Shown: positions 8,539-17,553, numbered from the stretch's first letter. The stretch is 64,000 bases of DNA from Mycolicibacterium sp. CBMA 234 (GCF_009729415.1 NZ_MPKW01000023.1:124001-188000), one strand, 5' to 3'. Notes: a model not told the origin generated them from the letters alone. Program-made: numbers and translations.

Positions 8539-9009
8539 ATGAATCAGCGAGAGTCTTCCGGACTACCCCTGCGCGCCATGGTCATGGTGCTGCTGTTCCT
8601 TGGTGTTGTCTTCCTGCTCGTGGCTTTCCAGTCGCTGAGTTCGGATAGCACCAATTCCGAGTCCAGTTCGTCGAGCAGCTCGGCCAGCGCCACGTCCGCC
8701 GCGTCCACCACGTCGTCGGCGACGCCTGCGCCGCCCAAGGCCGACGTGAAGGTGTTCAACATCTCCGAGGTTGCCGGCGCGGCCCAGACCGTCGCCAACC
8801 ACCTGCACGACGCGCAGTGGAACGTCGTCGAGACCGACAACCTCAGCGTGGACGCTCCGCCGCCCGTCACGACCGTGTATTTCGGCGACGCACCGGGGGA
8901 GAAGGAAGCCGCCGAAGCGGTGGGCAAAGTCCTCGATGCGCCGGTCGAACCCCGCCTCCCGGCACTGAATGACAAGGGACCGGGCGTGATCGTTCTGGTG
9001 ACCGGTTAG
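8539..9009 (+). CDS. virR: VirR-like LytR C-terminal domain membrane protein
   Basis: A 156-residue single-pass protein: short cytoplasmic N-terminus, one membrane helix (about residues 14-31, MVMVLLFLGVVFLLVAF), a Ser/Thr/Ala linker, then an extracytoplasmic LytR_C domain (VKVFNISEVAGAAQTVANHL ... GVIVLVTG). Position between the DUF3263 gene and sodC matches M. tuberculosis Rv0431 (VirR), reported to restrain membrane-vesicle release and to affect envelope structure. The functional transfer rests on synteny and domain layout. Confidence 0.88.
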   Translation: MNQRESSGLPLRAMVMVLLFLGVVFLLVAFQSLSSDSTNSESSSSSSSASATSAASTTSSATPAPPKADVKVFNISEVAGAAQTVANHLHDAQWNVVETDNLSVDAPPPVTTVYFGDAPGEKEAAEAVGKVLDAPVEPRLPALNDKGPGVIVLVTG

Positions 9010-9019
9010 GCTCTCGGGC

Positions 9020-9730
9020 ATGCCGATCTCAGCTCCGATTCGCTTCCTCGCCGCTGCTGCGGTCATCGCCCCGGTCGTGGCGGCGTGTGCCCCTCCAGGA
9101 CAGGTTGCCACGTCGCAGCCCGGCACGCCCCCCGCGGTGTGGACCGGCGTCGAGCACGCACCGCAGGCGCAGGGCGAAAAGGCTGAAGCGCCCAAGGCTG
9201 CCCCGATCGGCGAGAAGCTGGTCACCGAGCTGAAGACCCCCGAAGGGGTGACCGTCGCGACCGCTGAGTTCCTGTTCAATGGCGGATTCGCCACGCTGAC
9301 GGTCAAGACCACCGAGCCCGGCGTGCTGGCTCCGGGCTTCCACGGCCTGCATATCCACTCCACCGGCAAGTGCGAGCCGAACTCGGCCGCTCCGACCGGT
9401 GGCGCGCCTGGTGACTTCCTTTCGGCCGGTGGGCACTTCCAGGTTCCGGGCCACACCGCGCACCCGATGAGCGGCGATTTGGCTTCGCTGCAGGTGCGTA
9501 GCGACGGCTCCGCGCAGCTCGTAACGACGACCGACGCCTTCACCGCCGAGCAGTTGCTGGCCGGCAACAAGACCGCGCTGATCATCCACGAGAAGGCGGA
9601 CAACTTCGGCAACATCCCGGCTGACCGGTACCAGCAGATTCAGGGTGCCGCCCCGGGTGCTGACGAGGCTTCGATGAACACCGGTGACGCCGGTAAGCGC
9701 GTGGCGTGCGGTGTCATTTCTGCCGGGTAG
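9020..9730 (+). CDS. sodC: Cu/Zn superoxide dismutase lipoprotein
   Basis: A 236-residue exported enzyme that converts superoxide to peroxide and oxygen. A signal peptide ends in a lipobox with acylated Cys23 (VVAAC), so it is anchored in the envelope. Copper-site histidines occur in GLHIHSTGKC, GGHFQVPGH and IIHEKADNFG, and the conserved Arg and Cys in GKRVACGVI. A TGKC/ACGV disulfide is expected. Syntenic with Rv0432. The ATG starts 11 bp after virR, so they are probably cotranscribed. Confidence 0.96.
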   Translation: MPISAPIRFLAAAAVIAPVVAACAPPGQVATSQPGTPPAVWTGVEHAPQAQGEKAEAPKAAPIGEKLVTELKTPEGVTVATAEFLFNGGFATLTVKTTEPGVLAPGFHGLHIHSTGKCEPNSAAPTGGAPGDFLSAGGHFQVPGHTAHPMSGDLASLQVRSDGSAQLVTTTDAFTAEQLLAGNKTALIIHEKADNFGNIPADRYQQIQGAAPGADEASMNTGDAGKRVACGVISAG

Positions 9731-10859
9731 CGCGGACAGCCACACCCCACCGCGGATCGATTTCGCAGGGTCGCCACGGCCGACCCTCGGTGTCGAATGG
9801 GAGTTTGCTCTCGTCGATGCCCACACGCGTGACCTCAGCAACGAGGCCGCTGCGGTCATCGCCGAGATCGGCGAAACACCGCACGTGCACAAGGAATTGC
9901 TGCGCAACACCGTTGAGGTGGTCACCGGCGTGTGCGATACCGCTGGCGAGGCCATGGACGATCTGCGGGCCACGCTCGGTCCGGTGCGCCGGATCGTGCG
10001 GGAGCGCGGCATGGAGCTGTTCTGTGCGGGGACTCACCCGTTCGCTGAATGGGAGAGCCAGCAGCTCACCGAAGGGCAGCGCTACGCCGAGCTGATCAAA
10101 CGCACCCAGTGGTGGGGTCGGCAGATGCTGATTTGGGGCGTGCATGTGCACGTGGGGATTTCGTCGGCACACAAGGTGATGCCCATCATCACCTCGCTGC
10201 TGAACCACTACCCGCATCTGCTGGCGTTGTCGTCGTCGTCGCCCTACTGGGACGGTGAAGACACCGGCTATGCCAGTAACCGGGCGATGATGTTCCAGCA
10301 GCTGCCGACGGCGGGCTTGCCGTTCCACTTTCAGAAGTGGTCGCATTTCGAGCGCTTCGTCTACGACCAGCGCAAGACCGGCATCATCGATCACATGAAC
10401 GAAATCCGTTGGGACATCAGGCCGTCGCCGCATCTGGGCACGGTTGAGGTGCGGATTTTCGACGGGGTGTCCAACATCGCCGAACTGGGTGCGCTGGTCG
10501 CGCTGACGCATTGCCTGATCGTCGATTTGGATCGTCGGCTGGACGCCGGCGAGCAGCTACCGACCATGCCGCCGTGGCATGTGCAGGAAAACAAGTGGCG
10601 CGCAGCGCGTTACGGGCTGGACGCCGAGATCATCCTGGACGCCGACAGCAACGAGCGGTTGGTCACCGACGATCTCGACGACCTGCTTAACCGGCTGGAA
10701 CCTGTTGCGGCATCGCTCAATTGCTCCGACGAGCTGGCTCGGGTCGCCGACATCTACACCCTGGGTGGGTCGTATCAACGGCAGCGGCGGGTGGCCGAGG
10801 AGAGCGACGGGGACCTGCTGGAAGTCGTCGACCATCTGGTGTCGGAGCTGGAGTTGTAG
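9711..10859 (+). CDS. Carboxylate-amine ligase, YbdK/GCS2 family
   Basis: A protein of about 382 residues of the glutamate-cysteine ligase type 2 (YbdK) family, with TLGVEWEFALVD, HKELLRNTVE, WGRQMLIWGVHVHVG and EIRWDIRPSPHLGTVEVRI, the expected nucleotide/metal and substrate regions. Related to M. tuberculosis Rv0433. Mycobacteria use mycothiol rather than glutathione, so the true acceptor is unknown. The start is ambiguous: GTG at 9711 overlaps the sodC stop by 20 bp and gives family-like length; GTG at 9684 is an alternative. It is tightly coupled to sodC. Confidence 0.92.
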   Translation: MSFLPGSADSHTPPRIDFAGSPRPTLGVEWEFALVDAHTRDLSNEAAAVIAEIGETPHVHKELLRNTVEVVTGVCDTAGEAMDDLRATLGPVRRIVRERGMELFCAGTHPFAEWESQQLTEGQRYAELIKRTQWWGRQMLIWGVHVHVGISSAHKVMPIITSLLNHYPHLLALSSSSPYWDGEDTGYASNRAMMFQQLPTAGLPFHFQKWSHFERFVYDQRKTGIIDHMNEIRWDIRPSPHLGTVEVRIFDGVSNIAELGALVALTHCLIVDLDRRLDAGEQLPTMPPWHVQENKWRAARYGLDAEIILDADSNERLVTDDLDDLLNRLEPVAASLNCSDELARVADIYTLGGSYQRQRRVAEESDGDLLEVVDHLVSELEL

Positions 10860-10861
10860 CC

Positions 10862-11497
10862 GTGGCCATCACGCCGATGTTCCCGCTGGAATCCGTGCTG
10901 CTGCCGGGTGAGGAACTGCCGCTGCGCATCTTCGAGCCGCGGTACGGCGAACTGGTGCGGGACTGCATGGCCGCTGCCGAGCAGGTGTTCGGTGTGGTGC
11001 TGATCTCGGCCGGGCGTGAAGTCGGCGGTGGCGAAGCCCGGTGTTCTGTCGGGGCCATGGCCCACATCGACCGTTGCCAGCCGCAGGGGACGGGCCAGTA
11101 CATGCTGACCTGCAGCGTGACCGACCGCATCCGAATCCTGCAGTGGCACAACGACGATCCATATCCGCGGGCCGAAATAGAACTGTGGCCCGACGAGCCG
11201 GGACCCGTCGTGGCCGCGTCGGCGATCGTGGACGTCGAGGACCGGATCATCGCGCTGTTCGAACGGATCGCGTCATCTCAGGGCGGACGGCTGCGGAACC
11301 GGGATGCGATCCTGGGCCGGACCGTGAAGCCAGATGTGGGACAACGGTTGTACGCCTTGGCCTCGCTGCTGCCGAGCGGCCAGGCTGACAAGTATTCGGT
11401 GCTGGCTGCGCCGAATGCGTCGGCTCGGCTAGATGCTCTGAACGAATCGGTGGAGAGCCTTACCGCGATGGTGGAGTTCCAGCTGTCGGGGGACTAG
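10862..11497 (+). CDS. LON substrate-binding (N-terminal) domain protein
   Basis: A 211-residue stand-alone LON N-terminal domain, with the entry MFPLESVLLPGEELPLRIFEPRY and later GRVKP-like linker helices; no AAA or protease domain follows. Such proteins are thought to bind peptides or act as adaptors, but the function is unknown. It matches Rv0434. GTG at 10862 is two bases after the stop of the ligase gene, so the two form an operon with sodC. Confidence 0.92.
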   Translation: MAITPMFPLESVLLPGEELPLRIFEPRYGELVRDCMAAAEQVFGVVLISAGREVGGGEARCSVGAMAHIDRCQPQGTGQYMLTCSVTDRIRILQWHNDDPYPRAEIELWPDEPGPVVAASAIVDVEDRIIALFERIASSQGGRLRNRDAILGRTVKPDVGQRLYALASLLPSGQADKYSVLAAPNASARLDALNESVESLTAMVEFQLSGD

Positions 11498-11503
11498 CGA
11501 TTA

Positions 11504-11541
11504 TTCTGAACGGCAGTGCACGTTCTGAACGGCAGTGCACG
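11504..11541 (+). repeat. Perfect 19-bp tandem duplication
   Basis: TTCTGAACGGCAGTGCACG occurs twice without a gap (11504-11522 and 11523-11541). It fills most of the 65-bp space between the LON-domain gene and the first Pro-rich/NTF2-like gene and sits about 20 bp upstream of that start. It could be a doubled regulator site or a replication slippage product. Confidence 0.85.
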
Positions 11542-11562
11542 CGATTCCGGGGAGGACGCACG

Positions 11563-12966
11563 ATGACGGGTTGGCAGGGCAGCGGCTACAACGGCCCAAA
11601 CCCAGGCGGGGGCGCCGGTAGGTCGTCCGATGAAGAAGAAACGGCGATTCACCAGACCACGCCTCCGGCGACACCGCCGGCTGCGCCTCCTTGGCCCCCA
11701 GCGCCCTCGGCGCCCCCGACGCCACCGCCGCTGAGCCAGCCGCCCGCGCCGGGTTGGGGCCAGCAGGCGCAGACGCCGCCGCCGGCAGCGCCGCAGCCCA
11801 CACCGCCGCCAGCGGCTCCGGCTCCGCAGGCCGGGGGCTGGGGTCAGCCGCCAGCTGCTCCCGGTGCCGTTCCGCAGGGATGGGGAACACCGCCGGCGAC
11901 GCCTGGCGCGCCGCAGGGTTGGCCGGGCGCACCCGGTGCGCCGAGTGGTTACGGCGCCCAGCCGTTCGTCACGCCCAAGAAGAAGGGCAAGCTGCCGCTG
12001 ATCCTTGCGGCCATCGTGGTGGTGCTCGCGCTCGTGGGTGGCGGGGTCTACTACGTCTACGACTCGTTCTTTTCCTCTGACGGCGGTTCGGGCAGCAGCA
12101 AGGCGTCGTCGCCTGGCGATGTGGTGAAGGGCTACCTGGAGGCGCTGTCGAAGGGCGACGCCGAGACCGCGCTGTCCTACAGCAAGGATCAGCCGGCGTC
12201 GAAGGACTTTCTGTCCAACGACATTCTGGCGAAGCAGATCGCGGAATGGCCGATCAGCGATATCCGAATCCTCAACGAGGACAAGGGGTTGGAGAGCATC
12301 GGGCGGGCTGACGTGCATGTCGCGGCCAAGTTCGGTGACAAGTCGTCGGACGCCACGATGACCGTGAAGAAGGACGGCGACAAGTGGCAGCTGGAGCACG
12401 CGACCATCAAGGTTGACCTGTCCATGGGTTCGTCGGACAATGCCGCGCGGAAGTCGATGACGTTCTTCGGCAAGGAGATCAGCGACGAATCGGCCGTCTA
12501 CGTCTTCCCCGGATACCTCGATCTGGCCAGCACCAGCCCGTACGTGTCTGTCACTGCCAAGCCCCTGCTGCTCGACGAAATGAAGAGCTATTCGTCGGGT
12601 GCGTACCTGCAGCCGAAGTTCGCGCTGACCGATAGCGGTACCAAAGCCATTGCGAATCAACTCAATACGTCGTTCGGTAGCTGCCAGTCGTCGCATGCGC
12701 TGAACCCGCCGCTCCCGTGCCCGGCCAAGCTGGACAAGAATGACGTCATCGACGGCACGGTGAACTGGGGCGCGCCGGACATGAGCGCGGTCAGGATCGG
12801 CGACCTGAGCGAGTCCGACATGAAGGTCAGATTGTCGGGGCAGGTGACGTTCAACGTGAGCGCGCAGGGCAAGGACGGCCGGGGGAGAACCGGCACCATG
12901 ACGGCGTACCTGTCGGGGGCGACGGCCGATGTGTCCAAAGACCCGATCGACATTCGCTACAGCTGA
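11563..12966 (+). CDS. Pro-rich membrane protein with NTF2-like extracellular domain, paralogue 1
   Basis: A 467-residue protein. Residues 1-140 are Pro/Ala/Gln/Gly-rich and cytoplasmic, with an acidic-Thr patch DEEETAIHQ near residue 25. One membrane helix follows a KKKGK stop (about residues 143-166). The outside part begins with GDVVKGYLEALSKGDAETALSY, typical of DUF4878/NTF2-like domains, followed by a second unassigned domain. The acidic patch before Thr resembles sites phosphorylated by mycobacterial Ser/Thr kinases and read by FHA domains, which is inference. Paralogues lie at 12991 and 60980. Function unknown. Confidence 0.85.
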   Translation: MTGWQGSGYNGPNPGGGAGRSSDEEETAIHQTTPPATPPAAPPWPPAPSAPPTPPPLSQPPAPGWGQQAQTPPPAAPQPTPPPAAPAPQAGGWGQPPAAPGAVPQGWGTPPATPGAPQGWPGAPGAPSGYGAQPFVTPKKKGKLPLILAAIVVVLALVGGGVYYVYDSFFSSDGGSGSSKASSPGDVVKGYLEALSKGDAETALSYSKDQPASKDFLSNDILAKQIAEWPISDIRILNEDKGLESIGRADVHVAAKFGDKSSDATMTVKKDGDKWQLEHATIKVDLSMGSSDNAARKSMTFFGKEISDESAVYVFPGYLDLASTSPYVSVTAKPLLLDEMKSYSSGAYLQPKFALTDSGTKAIANQLNTSFGSCQSSHALNPPLPCPAKLDKNDVIDGTVNWGAPDMSAVRIGDLSESDMKVRLSGQVTFNVSAQGKDGRGRTGTMTAYLSGATADVSKDPIDIRYS

Positions 12967-12990
12967 TCACGCGCCGAACGAGGGGGAAGC

Positions 12991-14244
12991 ATGACAGGTT
13001 GGCCGGGTGGGGGCCAAGGCCCGAATCCGCCGGGTGGGGTACCCGACGAGGAAAAGACGACGGTCTATCAGCGTCCCCCGGTGCCCGTCCCGCCGCCAGC
13101 GCCCGGCCCGCCTCCGGGCTGGGGCGGGCCTGTGCCGCCACAGTTTCCGCCACAGGGACCGCCTCCCGGCCCGCCGCCAGGTTGGGTAGGTGCGCCGGGA
13201 GGCTATGGCGCACAACCGAATCCATACGGAGTGCCGCCCAAGAAACGTAAGCGGTGGCCGCTAGCAGTCGGGGCCATCCTCGTCGTGCTGGTGGTAGTCG
13301 GCGCCGGCCTGTATTTCTTTACGCCGCTCGGGTCGAAAGGGTCGGGTGGATCGCTCAACCCGTTCGCCAGCGGACAGGATGACGGCAAGACACCCGGAGA
13401 CGTGGTCAAGGGCTATCTGGAGGCGCTGTCGCGCGGAGACGCGGACGCCGCGCTGTCTTACAGCGGTGAGGAGCCGGCCTCCAAAGATTTTCTGACCAAC
13501 GACATCCTGAAGCAGCAGATCGCCAAGATGCCGATAAGCGACATCCGCATCCTCAACGTGGACACGCGCCCGATGGGTACCTCGTCCACCGTGCATGTGG
13601 CGATGAACTTCGGCGGTAAGCCCTTGGACTTCAACATGTTCCTGCCGAGAACCTCGGGCGGCCCGTGGCGATTGAAGCAGGCGGCCATCAAGGTCGACTT
13701 CTCGTCGGAGAAGTCCGACTACCCGGGCGTTCTGAAGGGGATGACGGTCTTCGGCAAGGAGATCGGCGACAGCCCAGTCTCCCTGTTCCCCGGATATATC
13801 GAGATCGGGACCGCCAACCCGAATCTCAGGGTCGGCGCAAAGCCGTTGGGGTTCGACGAGGTTGGGAGCCCGACGAAATCCGGTATCACCATGGGATTCG
13901 GACTCAGCGATGCCGGTAAGCAGACCGCCAAAGACGCGGTGACGGCTGCATTTGCCAGCTGCGCGCAATCGCATGCCGCCAAGCCGCCGGCGCCGTGCCT
14001 GGCCGAGGCATATTCGAGTTACCAGGACGGCTCGTTGAACTGGGGACCGGCCGATATCAGTGGGCTGAAAGTCCTCCAGTTCGATCCGAAGACCATGAAG
14101 ATCCGGATCGACGGCCAAGTGACCATCCCGATCAGCGGTCTGGATACTGATGGTCAGCCAGAGCAAGGCAATGCCAGGACGAGCGGCGCCTATCTCGTCG
14201 ACATCAGCAAGACACCGCCGACCGTCGCCGACGCGTTCAGGTAG
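12991..14244 (+). CDS. Pro-rich membrane protein with NTF2-like extracellular domain, paralogue 2
   Basis: A 417-residue paralogue of the preceding gene starting 24 bp after its stop. It shares MTGW..G at the N-terminus, an acidic-Thr patch (DEEKTTVYQRPP), a Pro/Gly-rich cytoplasmic segment, a KKRKR stop before one membrane helix (WPLAVGAILVVLVVVGAGLYF), and the GDVVKGYLEALSRGDADAALSY NTF2-like start. The C-terminal half conserves FGKEI, FPGYIEIG and SC-type cysteine spacing with paralogue 1. It probably forms an operon with both neighbours. Role unknown; envelope-localised. Confidence 0.85.
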   Translation: MTGWPGGGQGPNPPGGVPDEEKTTVYQRPPVPVPPPAPGPPPGWGGPVPPQFPPQGPPPGPPPGWVGAPGGYGAQPNPYGVPPKKRKRWPLAVGAILVVLVVVGAGLYFFTPLGSKGSGGSLNPFASGQDDGKTPGDVVKGYLEALSRGDADAALSYSGEEPASKDFLTNDILKQQIAKMPISDIRILNVDTRPMGTSSTVHVAMNFGGKPLDFNMFLPRTSGGPWRLKQAAIKVDFSSEKSDYPGVLKGMTVFGKEIGDSPVSLFPGYIEIGTANPNLRVGAKPLGFDEVGSPTKSGITMGFGLSDAGKQTAKDAVTAAFASCAQSHAAKPPAPCLAEAYSSYQDGSLNWGPADISGLKVLQFDPKTMKIRIDGQVTIPISGLDTDGQPEQGNARTSGAYLVDISKTPPTVADAFR

Positions 14245-14246
14245 CG

Positions 14247-15485
14247 GTGGTGGTTCGGTTGTCGCGGGGCGGCCGTTGGCTTGTCGGTATCGGCGTGGTG
14301 ATCGTGGTGGTGGTCGCCGGTGTCACCACAATCCGGGCGCAGCGGGGCGGCGACGACAGTCGATTTGTTGACGCCACCGCGGCGACGCCGACGGATGTGC
14401 CACCGAGCCCAGATCGTCTGGGGCAACGGGCTTTTACGATGCGCATCGACGACGTTGCTGATCGTCGGAATTGGCGTGTTGAGCGGGGCGGGGCTGGGTT
14501 CATTACGTATAGCGGGGAACGGGTAACCGCGTATGGGCCGGACGGTGCCGAACGTTGGCACTACCGACGCGCCGGACCTGGTCGCCTGGTTGTGGAAGAC
14601 ATGGCCGTTTTCGATCAAGGAAGCACCGTCGTCCTACGTGTCGGTGCGCCGAGCACGCTGGTCGGTTTGGATGCTATGACTGGCCAGCAACTTTGGTCGT
14701 CGACCGACCCTGGCTTGGTGGACGCCTTCGACCCCGGCGACTACACGCGCAGACCGTCGCCGTATCTGTTGGCGGCCAACAAGGATTTCAGCGAGTGGGC
14801 GCGCTATGACACTCGGACCGGCAAGCTGATGTGGAAAGTGCCGGCACCGTCCACTGAATGCGGCGGCTGGTATGGCGGACACCCCAGCTTGCCCGGTTCG
14901 GTGTATCGATGTGTGTCCGGTGGCCAGGCTGAAATTCGCTTCGTCGATGTCGATCCGGCGAGTAGTCAAATTCGTTGGAAGACAACGCTATTGTCGGGAC
15001 TGCTCTACTCGGGCCACGACCATGACGCGATCCGCCCCAACGTCAGGCGGGCGGGTCGAAATGGATACGTGATGGGTGTTCAGGCCGAGTCCGGCGACTA
15101 CGTAGGCACTTTCGTGAACGTTGCCACCCGGCACGTTCTTGATATTCGTGGCCTGGTCTTCGCGTACGAGACGCGCGACGATTCGGCAGATTTTCTGGCC
15201 ACCGCACCTGGCCGGCCCTATGACTTCACGCTGCGGGGCCCAGACGGTCAAGTGCGATGCGCATTCCCGGATTTTCCGTTGACGGAACTGTTCACCGCGC
15301 AAGCGGTGATCCTCGGCGCTGAGGTGGTGTACGCCAAACAACAGCTAAAGGTGTTCAGCCGCAATGACTGCGCCTCCACCGGGTCTGTAGCGACAGCTGG
15401 CGCCCAGGCGATCATCGCGGCGCCCGGCGTCGTCCTCGTTGTTCGTACGGACGACAGCGGAACGTACGTCGACGGGTACCGCTGA
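14247..15485 (+). CDS. Membrane-anchored PQQ-like beta-propeller protein
   Basis: A 412-residue protein with one N-terminal membrane helix (GRWLVGIGVVIVVVVAGVTTI) and an extracytoplasmic domain with repeated GLDAMTGQQLWSS / RYDTRTGKLMWKV-type blades, characteristic of PQQ/BamB-like propellers. Blade motifs end in Trp (LWSS, MWKV, RWKT). Such proteins usually act as scaffolds; no quinoprotein catalytic residues are evident. GTG 14247 lies two bases after the stop of paralogue 2, so the three envelope genes 11563-15485 are likely one operon. Confidence 0.85.
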   Translation: MVVRLSRGGRWLVGIGVVIVVVVAGVTTIRAQRGGDDSRFVDATAATPTDVPPSPDRLGQRAFTMRIDDVADRRNWRVERGGAGFITYSGERVTAYGPDGAERWHYRRAGPGRLVVEDMAVFDQGSTVVLRVGAPSTLVGLDAMTGQQLWSSTDPGLVDAFDPGDYTRRPSPYLLAANKDFSEWARYDTRTGKLMWKVPAPSTECGGWYGGHPSLPGSVYRCVSGGQAEIRFVDVDPASSQIRWKTTLLSGLLYSGHDHDAIRPNVRRAGRNGYVMGVQAESGDYVGTFVNVATRHVLDIRGLVFAYETRDDSADFLATAPGRPYDFTLRGPDGQVRCAFPDFPLTELFTAQAVILGAEVVYAKQQLKVFSRNDCASTGSVATAGAQAIIAAPGVVLVVRTDDSGTYVDGYR

Positions 15486-15499
15486 TTGGGGGCGCGCCG

Positions 15500-16411
15500 T
15501 CAGACCAACTTGCCGTCGACGAACTCGCTGCCCAGGTCGGGCACGTCGCCGGCGATCTGCGGTTTGTAGCGGGCGGTCACCTCGGCGGACGTCTCGACCG
15601 TGGTCTGCCAGCCGTGCCGGGTCAGCCACTCGGCGACGTCCTCGCGCGGTTCGACGTAGACGAGCTCGCTGATGTCGAAGGTGGGTTTGCCGGTGCGAAC
15701 CGCCTCGGCGCGGACCTCGGCCATGCGTTCCTCGCGGACGCGCTGCTTCGCCTCGCTGAAGTATTCGGGTCCGAAACTCTCCACCGCGATCCGGCTGCCC
15801 GGCGCACTGAGCTCGTGGATGCGGTCGAACAACAGGTACTGGGCTTCGGCCGGGAGGTAGGGCAGCAGTCCTTCGGTCAGCCACGCGGTGGGCCGCGTGG
15901 AGTCGAATCCGGCCTGTCGCAACGCTTCTGGCCAGTCCTGACGAAGGTCGATCGGCACCGCGACGTGCCGGGCGGCCGGCTGCACACCATGTGCGGCCAG
16001 AGTGTCCTCCTTGAACGCCAACACCATTGGCTGGTCGATCTCGAAAACCACGGTGCCGTCCAGCCATGGCAGCCGCCACGCGCGCGCGTCCAGTCCGGCG
16101 GCGAGGATCACCACCTGCAGGATGCTATCGGCGCCAGCTGACGCGAAGAACTCGTCGAACCACTTGGTGCGCGACGGCACATACGCCATCAGCATGCGCA
16201 TGCGTGCGGCCTGCGCCGGCCCCGGATCGGCGGCCGTGAACGGTGACGACCAGCCCCGCTCGGTGGCTGCTTCGACGAAAATCTGCGCACATGGATCCTC
16301 GAACAGCGGGCGCTCTGTTGCGGTTTCGGCCGCCCGAGCAGCGGCCACCCCGAGCGCGGTGGCGCCCACGCTCTCAGTGATGTCCCAAGAGTCGTCGTCA
16401 GTTCGGGCCAT
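15500..16411 (-). CDS. SAM-dependent methyltransferase, TIGR00027/LCM type
   Basis: A 303-residue methyltransferase. It has the family N-terminus (WDITESVGATALGVAAARA), the SAM loop VVILAAGLDARAWRL, the acidic FEIDQP, and TAWLTEGLLPYLP. This is the large mycobacterial family of putative S-adenosyl-L-methionine-dependent methyltransferases related to leucine carboxyl methyltransferases; substrates are unknown. It starts inside mnhG (14-bp overlap) and so may be cotranscribed with the antiporter operon. Its stop is only 14 bp from that of the converging propeller gene. Confidence 0.93.
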   Translation of the reverse strand: MARTDDDSWDITESVGATALGVAAARAAETATERPLFEDPCAQIFVEAATERGWSSPFTAADPGPAQAARMRMLMAYVPSRTKWFDEFFASAGADSILQVVILAAGLDARAWRLPWLDGTVVFEIDQPMVLAFKEDTLAAHGVQPAARHVAVPIDLRQDWPEALRQAGFDSTRPTAWLTEGLLPYLPAEAQYLLFDRIHELSAPGSRIAVESFGPEYFSEAKQRVREERMAEVRAEAVRTGKPTFDISELVYVEPREDVAEWLTRHGWQTTVETSAEVTARYKPQIAGDVPDLGSEFVDGKLV

Positions 16412-16733
16412 GGTCGTCCATTTCGTCGCGGATCAATAGGTCCTCGCGGAAACTGCGTTCACGATAGGCCAGTTGGCCGACGCGGTTGGCCACCACCGGC
16501 GCAGTGATCAAAGTGAACATCGCGGCCAGGATCAGCATGCCGACATCGGCATGCCCGCGCAGCCGCAGCCCGGCGCCGCCCAGCACCAACAGCAGTCCAA
16601 GCGTCTGCGGTTTGGAGGCGGCATGCATGCGTGACAGGGTGTCGGGGAACCGCACCACGCCGATGGCCGCGGTCAGTGCAAGCGCAGCACCGGCCAGGAC
16701 CAAAGCCCCAGCGACAGCATCGATTACGGTCAT
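16398..16733 (-). CDS. mnhG: Na+/H+ antiporter subunit G
   Basis: A 111-residue membrane protein with three hydrophobic segments and the MnhG signature GVVRFPDTLSRMHAASKPQTLG. It is the last subunit of the multi-subunit monovalent cation/proton antiporter (Mrp/Mnh). The charged C-terminus is cytoplasmic. Its start overlaps mnhF by 4 bp and its end overlaps the methyltransferase. Confidence 0.95.
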   Translation of the reverse strand: MTVIDAVAGALVLAGAALALTAAIGVVRFPDTLSRMHAASKPQTLGLLLVLGGAGLRLRGHADVGMLILAAMFTLITAPVVANRVGQLAYRERSFREDLLIRDEMDDHGPN

Positions 16734-17017
16734 CGCCCCGGCTCGGTTTCGGTATCGATGTCGGTATCACGAACGCGGAACCGGGCCACGCTGACCGAGC
16801 CGACGAACGTGATCAAGGCCAGTGCCGTCAAGCTGTAGGTCGCCGTGGTGTCGAGGCTGTACGCCGCCCAGGTGCCGATGCCGCACATGGTGACGGCGAC
16901 GAACGTGTCCAGCGCGACCAGCCGGTCCAAGGTGCCGGGGCCGGCCAGCAGCCGGAACACCGTGATAGCCGCGGCCGTGACCAGCATGACCGCAGCGATG
17001 ACCCAAATGGTATTCAT
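16730..17017 (-). CDS. mnhF: Na+/H+ antiporter subunit F
   Basis: A 95-residue small subunit with three membrane segments and the conserved FRLLAGPGTLDRLVALDTF and ALALITFVGSVSVARF of MnhF. ATG 17017 is used (MNTIWVIA), overlapping the end of mnhE by 4 bp; an upstream in-frame extension enters mnhE and is unlikely. Confidence 0.95.
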   Translation of the reverse strand: MNTIWVIAAVMLVTAAAITVFRLLAGPGTLDRLVALDTFVAVTMCGIGTWAAYSLDTTATYSLTALALITFVGSVSVARFRVRDTDIDTETEPGR

Positions 17018-17553
17018 GCGTGATCCGCTTCCAAAGGCTGCCAATGGGATTCGCGTTCGAATGAGGCGATCATCAACCGTTCCACTTCGGCGATCTGGCG
17101 GTAGAACTGCTGCATTGCGCGTTCAGACCCGACGTCGAGCACGTGGACGTAGATCAGTCGACGCGCCTGGTCGATCTCCAGCACGATCGAACCGGGGATG
17201 AGGTTGATGACGTTGATCGCCAGGGCCAGCACCAGATCCGACTTGAGGGCGAGCCGGGCCCGCAGCACCGCGGTCAGCGGTGGGGGACCGGGTCTGATCG
17301 CCAGCCAGGCTACTTGGACGGACGAAAGCACCAGGTAGTAGGCGACTTTCAGCACCAGCCAGGCCAGCGAGAGCGGGTGCAGCCGACCGGCGACCGGCAC
17401 CGGTGGCAGCGGCAGCAGCACTGTGATCAACAGACCTACGGCGAGACCACCGATGATGTTGGCTGCGGAGACGGTGCCCCACAACAGGATCCACACGGCC
17501 GTCAGCCAGCACAACACACCGGCGCGGGGTAGCCACTGCCTCATGGTGTTCAT
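17014..17553 (-). CDS. mnhE: Na+/H+ antiporter subunit E
   Basis: A 179-residue MnhE subunit. Hydrophobic N-terminal helices (GVLCWLTAVWILLWG) are followed by the conserved SDLVLALAINVINLIPGSIVLEID and a cytoplasmic C-terminus (YVHVLDV). It overlaps mnhD and mnhF by 4 bp on either side, indicating coupled translation of a stoichiometric complex. Confidence 0.95.
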   Translation of the reverse strand: MNTMRQWLPRAGVLCWLTAVWILLWGTVSAANIIGGLAVGLLITVLLPLPPVPVAGRLHPLSLAWLVLKVAYYLVLSSVQVAWLAIRPGPPPLTAVLRARLALKSDLVLALAINVINLIPGSIVLEIDQARRLIYVHVLDVGSERAMQQFYRQIAEVERLMIASFERESHWQPLEADHA

